Counted from the stretch's first letter, positions 9,190-19,522 are shown. The stretch: DNA of 64,000 nucleotides from Vibrio viridaestus (GCF_003856525.1 NZ_RJVQ01000010.1:1-64000), one strand, 5' to 3'. A program made the numbers and translations. Notes: generated by a model from the letters alone, not told the origin.

Positions 9190-12100
9190 TTACGCTCTTT
9201 TCCGATTCAAAACCGCTCTTAACTTGAGTGGTTTTATCGGCTTCGCTAAGAAGTGGAATCCATTTGACCGAATGGCTTCCATCATTTCCTGAGTTCGGTC
9301 TGCACTAATGATGACTCCCTCAAATTGAGCTCCCATACGCAAACGGCACTGCTGTAATACTTCAAGACCAGTACGATCATGATCGAGACGATAATCCGAT
9401 AATACTATTTCTGGCGTCCATTGCTCATCAATACACTTAAGTCCAGACACTAAATCCTTACCTAAACGGACATCGCACCCCCACCTATTGAGTAACTGAC
9501 TCATTCCAATCAGAATATCTTCTTCGTTATCCACACACAGTACCTTTAACCCAACAAGATCCAATTGAGGCGAAGACGGTTCAATGACTGTGGCAGGTTT
9601 ATCTATCTCATATGCTCTCTGTAAAACTAAAGAGAACACACTGCCCTCTCCCGGCCAAGAGCGCATCTCAATCCGGTGCCCCAGAACCTGTGCTAAACCT
9701 TTCGAAATCGCTAACCCCAAACCTAAACCTTGGTCAGAACGAATCGTGCTGGCACGTGTAAACTCATCAAAGATAATTTTCTGTTTATCATCTTCAATAC
9801 CCGAACCGTTATCCCAGACATCAATACGAACGTGAGCACCAGCGCGCCTTACCCCGAGAATCACTTTGCCTCTGGGCGTATAACGAAATGCGTTAGTGAG
9901 AAAATTCTGAATAATCCGACGTAAAAACTTAGGGTCGGATACGACGATAGTTGAAGAAGGAACTGTAGCAAACTCGATACCCTGTTGTTCCGCGATGACA
10001 CTGAACTCAGCACTCAAATGCGACAGTACATCATTCAAAGCAAAGCGATGAATATTTGTATCAAGTTTACCGGATTCTAATCGGGATATATCGAGCAAAT
10101 CGCCAATGAGTTCTTCGGCTGCGCTTAATGAACTTTCTATATGAGTGGCCAATTCCCGAGACTCATTTTCTTTCGCCACTTCAGCCAAAGAAGATGCAAA
10201 TAACCTCGCGGCATTCAAAGGCTGCATAAGATCGTGACTTACCGCAGCAAGAAATCTGGACTTGGAACGGGACTCTCTTTCCGCCCTTTGAGTCTCAGCA
10301 ACCATTTGGCGATTCAGTTTCTCCAATTCTTCGGTTCGCTTGTGAACTCGTTCTTCCAAAGATTCATTTGCTTGTTTTAACGCATCCTGAGCCTCACGAA
10401 AGACCGTAATATCAGTAAAGCTCATAACGAAGCCACCACCGGGCATCGGATTACCCTGAACCTCAATTACCCTTCCGTCACTACGTTGCCTTGAGGATGT
10501 ATGCCGCGAGCCCTGCTGGAGGTGATAAAGTCGTTTCCTAACATGCTCTTCAATATCGCCCGGCCCACACAAGCCCTGCATGGCATTATGCCGAATAACA
10601 TCGGCAATCGGCCGTCCCACCTGAATTAATCCCGGAGGAAAATGAAATAACTCAAGATAACGTTGATTCCAGGCGACAAGTCTAAGCTGCTTATCCACAA
10701 CCGAAATTCCCTGTCCAATATGTTCAATAGCGCCCTGTAAAAGTGTGCGACTAAAGTCATACAGTTCCGAGGCTTCATCCACAATCGTGGCAACCTCCTC
10801 CAACTGCATGTTTTTTCCTTGTAACGCAGAGGACAAAACTAACTTAGCTGAGGAAACACCGAAAACACCCGCTAATACGCGCTCAGTATGACGAATTAAC
10901 GTTGCTGGAGCTTGCTGGTTAGGCATTAACTCCACATCCTGCTGCTTCCAATACAAATCAAAAGCAGAGCGCATACGAGAACGCCCAACAAAGCGCGAGG
11001 CAAGCATTTCCAATTCAGCTACCGTAACTCTACTTTCATATAAACTGACATTTTCGTTATCAGGAAGCGGAATACCAACAAAAGACGCAGCCTGTAGACG
11101 CTCTGTCAGGCTAGATGAGGTCAGGACAGAAACCCACCAGTAACAAAAAGTATTCAGGATAATGCTAAGAATCATGCCCCAGTCTGAAATCCCGATATGC
11201 AAAGAATGCAGAAACACTGGTGGAGTAATTATCCACAGGAGAGGATTGCTATGAGCATCACCCGCTAAGATCTGCGTTTGATACATTAGTGTGATTAGCC
11301 AGATAGTGACTCCGATGGTCAGACCAACATAAACACCTTTCTTATTGCCATCTCTCCAGTACATTCCCCCAATCAACGCAGGAGCAAACTGTCCAACGGC
11401 AGCAAAAGAAAGGAACCCAATCGTGGACAAAGAAGGTATAGAGTCTAGCGCCCGATAGTAGCCGTATGCCAATATCAGCAGTACCAAAATCAAAGCGCGG
11501 CGAATTATGACGAGCACATCAGAAAAATGACGGTGGCTCTGATGAGATATACGCAAGCGACGCAGTAATATTGGCACTACCATATCGTTCGAAATCATGA
11601 TCGTCAGTGCCGTTGTTGAAACGATCACCATGCCCGTTGCTGCTGATGCGCCCCCCAAAAATGCGATCATTGCGATCCAGTCGGATCCGAGCATTTTAGG
11701 AATACTGATGACATACGTATCTGCTAGTTGCGGCTCCATTAAACCTTGTCCAATCCAGGAGATTGGCAGTACAAATAAGCCCATCAAAACCAAATAGATA
11801 GGAAATACCCAACGGGCTTTACGCAAATCTTTGGGCTGTTCGTTTTCAACAATCATGGTGTGAAACTGGCGAGGAAGGCAAATTATCGCAAATACCGTCA
11901 TGACAATATGAATGCTCAATGTCGCCCAATTAGGCGCTCGAAGAGAACTCGACATGATAGTATCTAGTCCAGAAACTCTATCGCTGAAAAGTATGTAGAT
12001 AATGAATAAACCAATGGTTAGAAAGGCGAGCAGTTTGACTATAGACTCAAATGCAATACTCATCATCATACCGCGGTGATGCTCTGTACTGTCTATATGA

Positions 12101-12627
12101 CGAGTACCAAACAACATCGTAAACAGTGCCAGAGCGACAACCACAGCCCAAGCAATTTGGTCGACATTCTCTCCGGAAGCTCCCGCCAATTTTGGCGATA
12201 ATACCTGCACCCCCATAGTGATCCCGCGCAATTGCAATGCGATGTACGGCAAAATACCAATCACGGCAATTAACGTAACGAGAATCGCTAAGCCTTGTGA
12301 TTTTCCATAACGAGCAGCAATAAAGTCGGAGATGGAAGTAATATGTTCTCTCTTGGCTGTCATCATTAAGCGAGAGAGTAAGCGCCAGCCAAAAGTAAAA
12401 ACTAAGATAGGAGCAACGTAGATAGGAAGAAAAGACCAAGGGTCCGATGTCGCTTGACCGACAGTTCCATAGAACGTCCAGGAAGTACAATATACCGCAA
12501 TAGATAAGCTATAAATCCAGGGGCGGTATTTCGCGAGCCAATGGATATGACGATCCCCATACCAGGCAATACAAAACAGTATGCTCAGGTAAAATAACAA
12601 CAGCGGGATCACAATCCATGCATCCAT
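9190..12627 (-). CDS. crbS: SSF-domain hybrid sensor histidine kinase, CrbS-like
   Basis: This 1145-residue membrane protein joins a sodium/solute symporter-like (SSF, SLC5) domain of about 13 membrane segments (residues 1-500), a PAS domain (near 650), a coiled coil, a HisKA domain with the phospho-accepting histidine in SHDLMQPLNA (about 797), a HATPase domain (DNGSGIED, GLGLGLAI) and a C-terminal receiver with the aspartate in VLSDYRLD (about 1077). This architecture matches the CbrA/CrbS kinases. In Vibrio cholerae CrbS and its partner CrbR switch on acs, and here acs lies 4 kb away, so CrbS is the best call. I see no CrbR gene in the window. The start at 12627 has AAAGGA upstream; an in-frame TTG five codons earlier is less likely. 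Confidence 0.82.
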   Translation of the reverse strand: MDAWIVIPLLLFYLSILFCIAWYGDRHIHWLAKYRPWIYSLSIAVYCTSWTFYGTVGQATSDPWSFLPIYVAPILVFTFGWRLLSRLMMTAKREHITSISDFIAARYGKSQGLAILVTLIAVIGILPYIALQLRGITMGVQVLSPKLAGASGENVDQIAWAVVVALALFTMLFGTRHIDSTEHHRGMMMSIAFESIVKLLAFLTIGLFIIYILFSDRVSGLDTIMSSSLRAPNWATLSIHIVMTVFAIICLPRQFHTMIVENEQPKDLRKARWVFPIYLVLMGLFVLPISWIGQGLMEPQLADTYVISIPKMLGSDWIAMIAFLGGASAATGMVIVSTTALTIMISNDMVVPILLRRLRISHQSHRHFSDVLVIIRRALILVLLILAYGYYRALDSIPSLSTIGFLSFAAVGQFAPALIGGMYWRDGNKKGVYVGLTIGVTIWLITLMYQTQILAGDAHSNPLLWIITPPVFLHSLHIGISDWGMILSIILNTFCYWWVSVLTSSSLTERLQAASFVGIPLPDNENVSLYESRVTVAELEMLASRFVGRSRMRSAFDLYWKQQDVELMPNQQAPATLIRHTERVLAGVFGVSSAKLVLSSALQGKNMQLEEVATIVDEASELYDFSRTLLQGAIEHIGQGISVVDKQLRLVAWNQRYLELFHFPPGLIQVGRPIADVIRHNAMQGLCGPGDIEEHVRKRLYHLQQGSRHTSSRQRSDGRVIEVQGNPMPGGGFVMSFTDITVFREAQDALKQANESLEERVHKRTEELEKLNRQMVAETQRAERESRSKSRFLAAVSHDLMQPLNAARLFASSLAEVAKENESRELATHIESSLSAAEELIGDLLDISRLESGKLDTNIHRFALNDVLSHLSAEFSVIAEQQGIEFATVPSSTIVVSDPKFLRRIIQNFLTNAFRYTPRGKVILGVRRAGAHVRIDVWDNGSGIEDDKQKIIFDEFTRASTIRSDQGLGLGLAISKGLAQVLGHRIEMRSWPGEGSVFSLVLQRAYEIDKPATVIEPSSPQLDLVGLKVLCVDNEEDILIGMSQLLNRWGCDVRLGKDLVSGLKCIDEQWTPEIVLSDYRLDHDRTGLEVLQQCRLRMGAQFEGVIISADRTQEMMEAIRSNGFHFLAKPIKPLKLRAVLNRKRA

Positions 12628-12706
12628 AAACGATCCTTTCAAATATAAAAGAGAAATCTACCCTCTCATTAAAGAAAGAATCGTTTATTCCTGCAAATTC
12701 AATCTA

Positions 12707-13900
12707 TTAATTATGTGCTTCAGCAGAAGTTTTTTGTTGCTTTGACTCTTCCTGCACATCAGAACCTAACAGGCGTACAGGAACAAATAGAGCCAGTAAT
12801 CCCATAACGGACATACCGAAGAAGACTAGTCCTCCCCAATGAGAGAACCCCCAGCCGGAAATCGGCGTTAGTACTGCAACCACCAACCCTAAAGGTAAAG
12901 CATTATAAAGAGCCTGTAATGGCACCATTAGCCTTCCAGGCGCACACTGGATATATCGAATTGCCGCGATATGAGCAACAGCAAACGTCATACTGTGAAA
13001 TAACTGAACAAAAACAAGCGCGTAAAGTTCAGTAGTTAAAGCAGTCACTCCCCAGCGAAACATCACAGCGATAGAAGCAATCACAAACAGAGTACGAATA
13101 GAGAGTTTCGCGAATACTGACTTACTTACAGCAAAAGCCAGAATTTCAGCAATCACACCTAGACTCCATAAATAGCCGATAGTTTCTTCGCTGTACCCGA
13201 CAGATTTCCAATAAATTGAACTGAAGCCGTAATACGCTGCGTGGCTTCCCTGAATAAACGCCACCATAAGTAAAAAGAGTATGACGGATTTATTTTTCAG
13301 TAGCGCAACGAGTGACTCCTTTTTCTCCATCGTCGAAGGTCCATCACCTTTGGGTTCTGGATTAGGTTTCAGTAAAGAAAAAAGCAGCATGACACAGGCG
13401 CCGACAAACGCCGTGTAGAGAATAACCTGATTGCCAAGATGCAGTGCCAGCCACCCCACTAGTGTCGAGCCAGCAATGAACGCAGCTGAGCCCCACAGAC
13501 GTGAGCGGCCATAATCCAACAACTTGCGCTTCGCATAATGATTTGCGAACGCATCAGATAAAGGCAACGTCGGACCGATACCCAAATTAAATAAGATGGT
13601 CAGAAAGCAAAGCCAGTAAAAACTGTCATCAACAGCAAACAATGCCAGGCAAGCAATCATAAATAAGCTTATCCAGCGTAAAGCAGGGAGTAATTGTTCT
13701 GCCTGATTAACTTTAGGTGTAAGAAGAAGATTGGCACCGCAACGAGTCGCAAAGGCCAGACCGACTAAAATACCGACTTGTGCTGAATCCATGCCTTTGT
13801 ATTCAAGCCACAATGCCCAAAAAGGAAGATACACGCCATAAACAAAAAAGAATCCAACATAGAATTGTGACGCCCAACGAAATGGCGAGATTTGCAACAT
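12707..13900 (-). CDS. MFS transporter, HcaT-like
   Basis: This 397-residue protein has 12 membrane segments and the overall look of the 3-phenylpropionate/LacY-like major facilitator branch (start FRWASQFYVGFFFVYGVYLPF; LWGSAAFIAGS near residue 140). Family members are proton symporters, but the substrate cannot be read from sequence and phenylpropionate is only the name of the nearest characterised member. It precedes the CrbS-like kinase in the same direction with an 80-base gap, and is divergent from the CBS/DUF294 gene. Confidence 0.72.
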   Translation of the reverse strand: MLQISPFRWASQFYVGFFFVYGVYLPFWALWLEYKGMDSAQVGILVGLAFATRCGANLLLTPKVNQAEQLLPALRWISLFMIACLALFAVDDSFYWLCFLTILFNLGIGPTLPLSDAFANHYAKRKLLDYGRSRLWGSAAFIAGSTLVGWLALHLGNQVILYTAFVGACVMLLFSLLKPNPEPKGDGPSTMEKKESLVALLKNKSVILFLLMVAFIQGSHAAYYGFSSIYWKSVGYSEETIGYLWSLGVIAEILAFAVSKSVFAKLSIRTLFVIASIAVMFRWGVTALTTELYALVFVQLFHSMTFAVAHIAAIRYIQCAPGRLMVPLQALYNALPLGLVVAVLTPISGWGFSHWGGLVFFGMSVMGLLALFVPVRLLGSDVQEESKQQKTSAEAHN

Positions 13901-14103
13901 AGTGTTCTCATTCAGCCTATTTATAATTTGCCCTATTATGCTCTTCTCAGCATTTGGGAAAAAGGGCTATTCGAGCAATTCAACGTTTCCCTATTTTCTA
14001 CAATCTCTGGTAACAGCAATTCTGCTCGGTATTTCTACGACCAAAGTCGTCTGGAGATAGCGATAAAGTTAGCCACAATTAATTCATCAGAGTTTAGTTA
14101 GGG

Positions 14104-15930
14104 ATGGATTATTTGCCGATGCCAGACAAATTTAATATGCAATCTCCACCTTTTGACAGGTTGTCTGATGAAGAACAGAAAACTCTGCGGAGTTCTCTCG
14201 ATGTTGCCTATTATCGCAGCCAACAAAAGTTGCTCAATGCTAACGAGTCCAGCACGCACCTTTTTCTGCTGATAAAAGGAGTTGTGGAAGAGCGATCTGA
14301 AGATAAAAAAGAGGTCTTTGCACACTATACCAATGATGACCTATTTGATGTACGAGCTATGTTTGACCTTCATAGCAAACATGATTATATCGCTCTGGAA
14401 GATACCTTAACCTATTTATTACCCAAAACTATTTTCTTATCACTCTATAAAAAAAATGGAGAGTTTGCGGCTTACTTTGACAATAATCTCGCCAATCGTC
14501 AGGTCCTACTGGACGCAGCCCATCAGCAGCAAAACCTTGCGGAGTTTATTTTAACGAAGGTCGATGATTCTATTTATTATCCGCCCACAATACTTGATCC
14601 TGATTGCACTTTGACTCAAGCAACTCTTATGATGAAAGAGCATAACGTAGACGCGGCATTAGTTCGTCTTAAAGAGAATGAACCTCAATACTATCCAAGC
14701 TACGGCATCATTACCCGAACCGATATGCTTCATGCTCTGGTAATCAACCAAATGACTCAGGACGAAAGCGTTAGCCATATTGCGACCGCACCCGTTCAAT
14801 CTATAGAAAAAGGGGATTTTCTATTTAATGCACTGATTACCATGCTGCGTTCGAAGGTTAAAAGGCTTATGGTCACACAAGCCAACAACGCAGTTGGTCT
14901 ATTGGATATGACTCAGGTATTGAGCAGTTTCTCGACACATTCCCATGTTCTGACTCTCAGTATTGCTCGCTCATCCAGTATTGAAGAACTGATTATTGCC
15001 TCCCATCAACAGCAACAATTAGTGCGAAACCTGATTAAAAATGGCATTCGTACCCGCTTTATGGTCGAACTGATCGCTACGGTTAACGAACAAATCATAG
15101 AAAAAGCGTTTGAATTAGTTTTTCCCCCAGAAATACAAGAGCAATGCTGCTTAATGGTATTAGGCTCCGAAGGTCGCGGAGAGCAAATTCTAAAAACCGA
15201 TCAGGATAACGCCCTAATCATAGATGAAAACCTAACATGGGATACACTCCGGCCTATCGTAGAGAAATTTACTCATACTCTACTTCAGCTTGGTTACCCT
15301 CCATGTCCAGGCAATATTATGGTCAGCAATAGAGAATGGGTAAAAACAAATGCAGGTTGGGTCAATTCGGTCACTCAGTGGGTGAAAAAGCCTTCTGGAG
15401 AAAATATGATGAAATTAGCGATTCTGACCGACGCCGCTCCCATCGCAGGAAATGAAAGTATGTTTTCAGCTGTCAAACAGGCTTTAATTACACTGACCAA
15501 AGGTAAAGAAGCGTTATTAAGTGAATTCACTCGTCCTGCATTAAATTTCTCGTTGCCATTAACTCTGTTCGGCAACGTCAAAAGTTCAAAAGAAGGAATA
15601 GACATCAAACAAGGTGGCATTTTTCCTATCGTTCACGGAGTAAGAGCGCTAAGCCTCGATTATGGTATCCAGGCCACCAATACGTTTGATCGTCTCAATA
15701 CCTTAGTCGAACTTCATGTACTTGAGCAGGAAACTGCAGATAACCTTAGTGAGGCGTTAAAACTGTTCATTAAATTTCGTTTAGCTCAGCAGATTGATAA
15801 CCCGACTCAAACAAATCAGATCCAGATAGAAAGAATGGAGCGAATGGAGCGCGACCTACTTCGTCATGGTCTTCATGTCGTCAAAAAATTCAAAGAATGG
15901 CTGAGTTACCACTATCAGATAAGAGATTAA
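14104..15930 (+). CDS. cNMP-binding/CBS/DUF294 putative nucleotidyltransferase
   Basis: The 608-residue protein has an N-terminal cyclic-nucleotide-binding-like domain (about 20-140), two CBS motifs (about 160-285), then a DUF294 GlnD-like nucleotidyltransferase domain with GSEGRGEQ near residue 355 followed by TDQDNALI, which carry the expected metal-binding acidic residues. A helical C-terminal domain follows. The arrangement suggests an adenylate-sensing protein that transfers a nucleotide to an unknown partner. The exonuclease gene starts 11 bases later, and acs follows. DUF294-exonuclease pairs are commonly found beside acs or actP, so a link to acetate use is likely. No strong ribosome site is seen. 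Confidence 0.82.
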   Translation: MDYLPMPDKFNMQSPPFDRLSDEEQKTLRSSLDVAYYRSQQKLLNANESSTHLFLLIKGVVEERSEDKKEVFAHYTNDDLFDVRAMFDLHSKHDYIALEDTLTYLLPKTIFLSLYKKNGEFAAYFDNNLANRQVLLDAAHQQQNLAEFILTKVDDSIYYPPTILDPDCTLTQATLMMKEHNVDAALVRLKENEPQYYPSYGIITRTDMLHALVINQMTQDESVSHIATAPVQSIEKGDFLFNALITMLRSKVKRLMVTQANNAVGLLDMTQVLSSFSTHSHVLTLSIARSSSIEELIIASHQQQQLVRNLIKNGIRTRFMVELIATVNEQIIEKAFELVFPPEIQEQCCLMVLGSEGRGEQILKTDQDNALIIDENLTWDTLRPIVEKFTHTLLQLGYPPCPGNIMVSNREWVKTNAGWVNSVTQWVKKPSGENMMKLAILTDAAPIAGNESMFSAVKQALITLTKGKEALLSEFTRPALNFSLPLTLFGNVKSSKEGIDIKQGGIFPIVHGVRALSLDYGIQATNTFDRLNTLVELHVLEQETADNLSEALKLFIKFRLAQQIDNPTQTNQIQIERMERMERDLLRHGLHVVKKFKEWLSYHYQIRD

Positions 15931-15941
15931 AGGGCGTAATC

Positions 15942-16568
15942 ATGAATCCACTAAGACGAAAGTACTGGTATTACAAGCTCGCTAATTCAGCTTATCGCGA
16001 CTTGTTCAAGCCCTATAGAGGTCAGGAATTAGTCTCTCTCGATTGTGAAACCACCAGTCTTAACCCTCAGCGAGCGGAACTGGTATCGATCGCTGCGACA
16101 AAAATTGTCGATAACCGGATTTTAATCAGCTCGTCATTTGAGATTCGCTTAGCCGCGCCCCAATCTCTCAATGAAGACTCGGTCAAAATTCATCATATCC
16201 GACATAATGATTTAACCAATGGTGTATCCGAAAAAGAGGCGTTAATTCAACTATTACAATTTATCGGCAACCGCCCGTTGGTTGGATATCATATCCGTTA
16301 TGATAAATCGATTCTTGATATCGCTTGTCAGCGTCAACTGGGGTTTCCTCTACCCAACAAACTAATAGAAGTCAGTCAGATCTATCATGACCAATTGGAG
16401 AGATTGTTACCAAATGCCTATTTCGATCTAAGCCTTGAAGCCATTTGTAAACACCTAGATTTACCGCATCACAATAAACACGATGCATTACAAGACGCCA
16501 TCGCCGCCGCACTTATTTTTGTTCGCCTGACCAAAGGTGATCTCCCTAGCACTCTCATCAGTCATTAA
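15942..16568 (+). CDS. DEDDh 3'-5' exonuclease
   Basis: This 208-residue protein is a DnaQ-like exonuclease. Exo I is DCETT (two metal-binding acids), Exo II lies around GYHIRYDKSILD, and Exo III is HDALQDAIAAA with the DEDDh histidine and final aspartate. It has no polymerase or helicase domain. The start at 15942 is preferred because AAAGGG lies seven bases before it; a longer frame would begin inside the upstream gene. It is the second gene of the DUF294-exonuclease pair, 178 bases before acs. The nucleic acid substrate is unknown. Confidence 0.85.
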   Translation: MNPLRRKYWYYKLANSAYRDLFKPYRGQELVSLDCETTSLNPQRAELVSIAATKIVDNRILISSSFEIRLAAPQSLNEDSVKIHHIRHNDLTNGVSEKEALIQLLQFIGNRPLVGYHIRYDKSILDIACQRQLGFPLPNKLIEVSQIYHDQLERLLPNAYFDLSLEAICKHLDLPHHNKHDALQDAIAAALIFVRLTKGDLPSTLISH

Positions 16569-16600
16569 TCAGAAAGCACTCAATTTCAAATGACTTTTTT

Positions 16601-16616
16601 AGTGATCTCGAGCACT
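16601..16616 (+). promoter_or_regulatory. candidate CRP site upstream of acs
   Basis: AGTGATCTCGAGCACT matches the CRP consensus TGTGATCTAGATCACA at 12 of 16 positions, including both GTGA/CAC half-site cores. A plausible -10 (TAATAT, 16661-16666) would put the site centre near -62 to -65, the usual class I spacing. CRP activation of acs is established in E. coli. The call is by eye only. Confidence 0.5.
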
Positions 16617-16746
16617 TAGCCAAAAGTCTAATTGAGGAATCGGCTCATCTGAACAACAGTTAATATCAATAAATGACACTGACTCACACACTAAAAAATA
16701 CATCATCGTCAGCGCCAATATCGGGTTTTCATAAGGAGAAGATGTC

Positions 16747-18696
16747 ATGAGTGAACACGTATATCCGGTTAAAGAACAGATCAAAATTAATGCTCACGCG
16801 GATAACGACACATACCTGTCTATGTATAAGCAGTCCGTTCAAGACCCAGAAGGATTTTGGTCTGAACACGGAAAAATCGTTGATTGGATCAAGCCCTTTA
16901 CCAAAGTGAAACACACATCGTTCGATACAGGCCATGTCGATATTCGTTGGTTTGAAGATGGTACATTGAACGTAGCGGCTAATTGTATTGATCGCCATCT
17001 TGAAAAACACGCGAATGACGTGGCGATCATCTGGGAAGGTGACGACCCTAATGATGATGCAACGATAACATTTCAGGAACTTCATGACGATGTTTGTAAA
17101 TTATCCAACGCCCTTAAAGAGCAAGGAATCAAAAAGGGTGATGTAGTCTGCCTCTACATGCCAATGGTTCCAGAAGCAGCCGTTGCTATGCTGGCTTGTG
17201 CGAGAATCGGCGCTGTACATACCGTCGTTTTTGGTGGTTTTTCTCCCGAAGCGCTTGCTGGGCGTATTGTCGACTCAGACGCGAAAATGGTAATCACCGC
17301 AGACGAAGGTGTTCGTGGAGGACGAACCGTTCCTCTTAAGAAAAATGTCGACGAGGCACTAACGAATCCTAAAGTAAAAACCGTATCGAGTGTATTCGTT
17401 TTCAAACGAACCGGAGCTGAAGTTGCCTGGCATGAGCATAGGGATGTCTGGTGGCACGAGGCCGTATCAACCATGTCTTCAACATGTGCTCCTGAAGAAA
17501 TGAAAGCGGAAGACCCCTTATTTATTCTCTATACATCAGGATCAACAGGGCAACCCAAAGGTGTTCTTCATACCACTGGCGGTTATCTGGTATACGCGGC
17601 AATGACATTCAAGTACATCTTCGATTACCAGCCAGGTGAAGTGTACTGGTGTACTGCTGATGTTGGTTGGATCACCGGACACACATACATGGTTTATGGT
17701 CCACTGGTGAATGGGGCAAAAACAATTTTATTTGAAGGTGTACCTAATTACCCTAACACTAGCAGAATGAGCGAAGTTATCGACAAGCATCAGGTAAACC
17801 TGCTTTATACCGCACCAACTGCCATTAGAGCTCTAATGGCCAAAGGCGATGAAGCAATACAAGGAACCTCCCGCAGTACGCTGAGAGTCATGGGCTCCGT
17901 TGGAGAACCGATAAATCCCGAAGCGTGGGAATGGTATTATCGCACCATTGGTAACGAACAGTGCCCCATTGTTGATACGTGGTGGCAGACAGAGACTGGC
18001 GGTATTCTTATTACCCCTCTCCCTGGCGCGACAGATTTAAAGCCAGGCTCAGCAACGAGACCTTTCTTCGGCGTTCAACCTGCATTAGTCGATAACTCAG
18101 GTAATCTGGTCGAAGGCGCAAACGAAGGAAACTTGGTCATTCTAGACTCGTGGCCGGGCCAGATGCGTACCGTTTATGGCGATCACGAACGTTTTGAGCA
18201 AACGTACTTTTCCACCTTCAAAGGTATGTATTTTACAGGTGACGGCGCAAAACGAGACGAGGATGGCTACTACTGGATCACGGGCCGTGTTGACGATGTA
18301 CTGAATGTATCAGGACACAGAATGGGTACCGCCGAAATCGAATCCGCTCTGGTCGCCTTTGATAAGATAGCCGAAGCTGCTGTCGTTGGTATCCCGCACA
18401 ATATTAAAGGTCAGGCGATTTATGCGTATATTACTCTTAACGATGGTGTCTATCCTTCGACTGAATTACATAAAGAAGTGAAAGATTGGGTCAGGAAGGA
18501 AATAGGTCCGATCGCAACACCGGATATTCTGCACTGGACCGACGCACTCCCTAAAACGCGTTCAGGTAAAATTATGCGTCGAATTCTACGTAAAATCGCA
18601 ACGGGAGATACCAGTAACTTAGGTGATACTTCCACCCTAGCCGACCCGAGCGTGGTCGATAAACTTATCTCCGAGAAATCAGAGTTGGGTAAGTAA
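16747..18696 (+). CDS. acs: acetyl-CoA synthetase
   Basis: Acs makes acetyl-CoA from acetate, ATP and CoA through an acetyl-AMP intermediate, and is the enzyme for scavenging acetate. The 649-residue protein has the AMP-binding signature [11 protein letters not shown] near residue 262, WWQTETGG near 412, and the C-terminal [11 protein letters not shown] with the lysine that is acetylated by Pat-type enzymes in Salmonella. The start has AAGGAG ten bases upstream. An intrinsic terminator follows. The CRP-like site upstream and the CrbS-like kinase nearby point to control by carbon status and by the acetate switch. Confidence 0.97.
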   Translation: MSEHVYPVKEQIKINAHADNDTYLSMYKQSVQDPEGFWSEHGKIVDWIKPFTKVKHTSFDTGHVDIRWFEDGTLNVAANCIDRHLEKHANDVAIIWEGDDPNDDATITFQELHDDVCKLSNALKEQGIKKGDVVCLYMPMVPEAAVAMLACARIGAVHTVVFGGFSPEALAGRIVDSDAKMVITADEGVRGGRTVPLKKNVDEALTNPKVKTVSSVFVFKRTGAEVAWHEHRDVWWHEAVSTMSSTCAPEEMKAEDPLFILYTSGSTGQPKGVLHTTGGYLVYAAMTFKYIFDYQPGEVYWCTADVGWITGHTYMVYGPLVNGAKTILFEGVPNYPNTSRMSEVIDKHQVNLLYTAPTAIRALMAKGDEAIQGTSRSTLRVMGSVGEPINPEAWEWYYRTIGNEQCPIVDTWWQTETGGILITPLPGATDLKPGSATRPFFGVQPALVDNSGNLVEGANEGNLVILDSWPGQMRTVYGDHERFEQTYFSTFKGMYFTGDGAKRDEDGYYWITGRVDDVLNVSGHRMGTAEIESALVAFDKIAEAAVVGIPHNIKGQAIYAYITLNDGVYPSTELHKEVKDWVRKEIGPIATPDILHWTDALPKTRSGKIMRRILRKIATGDTSNLGDTSTLADPSVVDKLISEKSELGK

Positions 18697-18715
18697 ACTC
18701 TGCTTACAATTTGAA

Positions 18716-18762
18716 CCTCCAGTAAAAAGAGTGCCTCCGGTTATTTACTGGAGGCTTTTTTT
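18716..18762 (+). terminator. intrinsic terminator after acs
   Basis: CCTCCAGTAAA (18716-18726) pairs with TTTACTGGAGG (18744-18754) and is followed by C and seven T residues. An 11-bp stem 20 bases after the acs stop is a strong terminator. Confidence 0.92.
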
Positions 18763-19069
18763 CATCAGCGTAATAACCTTCACATTTTTATTATTTTCAG
18801 GGAACAAACAGCTCAAATAGTGGTCTCTCTACCTATATTTGTCCAATTTAAGATAATAATCCCGCACATATTCAACAATGAAAGATCACACTAACAGTGT
18901 GAGATTTATCGGTGATAAGACCAGTAAATTGCTGCTATTTGTATTGAATTAGCTATAATCTTGAAGGTTTCATTATTTTTCGCCTATTTTTTGACAAAAA
19001 TGCTATGTCATTTTGGAAAATAAGTGATTATGATGTTTAGGTACCACAATAGAGGAAGATAACAGCACA
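18763..19069 (+). promoter_or_regulatory. aroQ-accB-accC promoter region with an inverted repeat
   Basis: No gene is seen in these 307 bases. A perfect -10 TATAAT lies at 18954-18959 with a weak -35 TTGCTG (18929-18934, spacer 19), giving a leader of about 100 bases. A second weak candidate is TTGACA at 18991-18996 without a good -10. An inverted repeat TCACACT-AAC-AGTGTGA (18886-18902) lies about 70 bases before the predicted start and could be an operator. Confidence 0.45.
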
Positions 19070-19522
19070 ATGTCAGCAAAATTCCGAATCCTTGTCCTTA
19101 ATGGTCCAAATTTGAACTTACTAGGACTAAGAGAGCCTGCTCACTACGGTTCACAAACTTTAGAGAGCATCGTTTCAACTCTTGAGGAACAGGCAAAAAA
19201 GGCCGACGTTGAACTGGAACATCTTCAGTCAAACCGTGAGTACGAAATCATCGAAGCGATACACAGTGCTTTCCAGAAAGTGGATTTTATCATTATTAAT
19301 CCGGGCGCGTTCACTCATACCAGTGTCGCCATTCGGGATGCATTGCTCGGTGTCGCCATTCCTTTTATCGAAGTGCACCTATCAAATATTCATGCCAGAG
19401 AAAATTTTCGCCATCACTCCTATCTTTCGGATAAAGCGAAGGGGGTCATCTGTGGCTTGGGTGCGCAAGGATACGAATTTGCACTGTCTTCAGCTGTGAC
19501 TACACTGAAGAGCAGTCACTAA
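19070..19522 (+). CDS. aroQ: 3-dehydroquinate dehydratase, type II
   Basis: AroQ converts 3-dehydroquinate to 3-dehydroshikimate in the shikimate pathway. The 150-residue protein has the family opening [16 protein letters not shown], the catalytic tyrosine in HYGSQTL, and the catalytic histidine in [11 protein letters not shown]. The length is standard for the dodecameric type II enzyme. accB starts about 65 bases downstream, the usual order in Vibrio and Pseudomonas. It probably shares a promoter with accBC. Confidence 0.96.
   Translation: MSAKFRILVLNGPNLNLLGLREPAHYGSQTLESIVSTLEEQAKKADVELEHLQSNREYEIIEAIHSAFQKVDFIIINPGAFTHTSVAIRDALLGVAIPFIEVHLSNIHARENFRHHSYLSDKAKGVICGLGAQGYEFALSSAVTTLKSSH

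Noticed and set aside
12047-12490. Open frame of 147 codons inside the CrbS-like gene, minus strand, another frame
   Set aside because: It is fully contained in the SSF membrane domain coding sequence, and its translation is unlike any family; a shadow frame.
13892-14101. Open frame of 69 codons on the plus strand before the DUF294 gene
   Set aside because: It begins inside the divergent transporter gene, has no ribosome site, no family resemblance, and looks like intergenic sequence.
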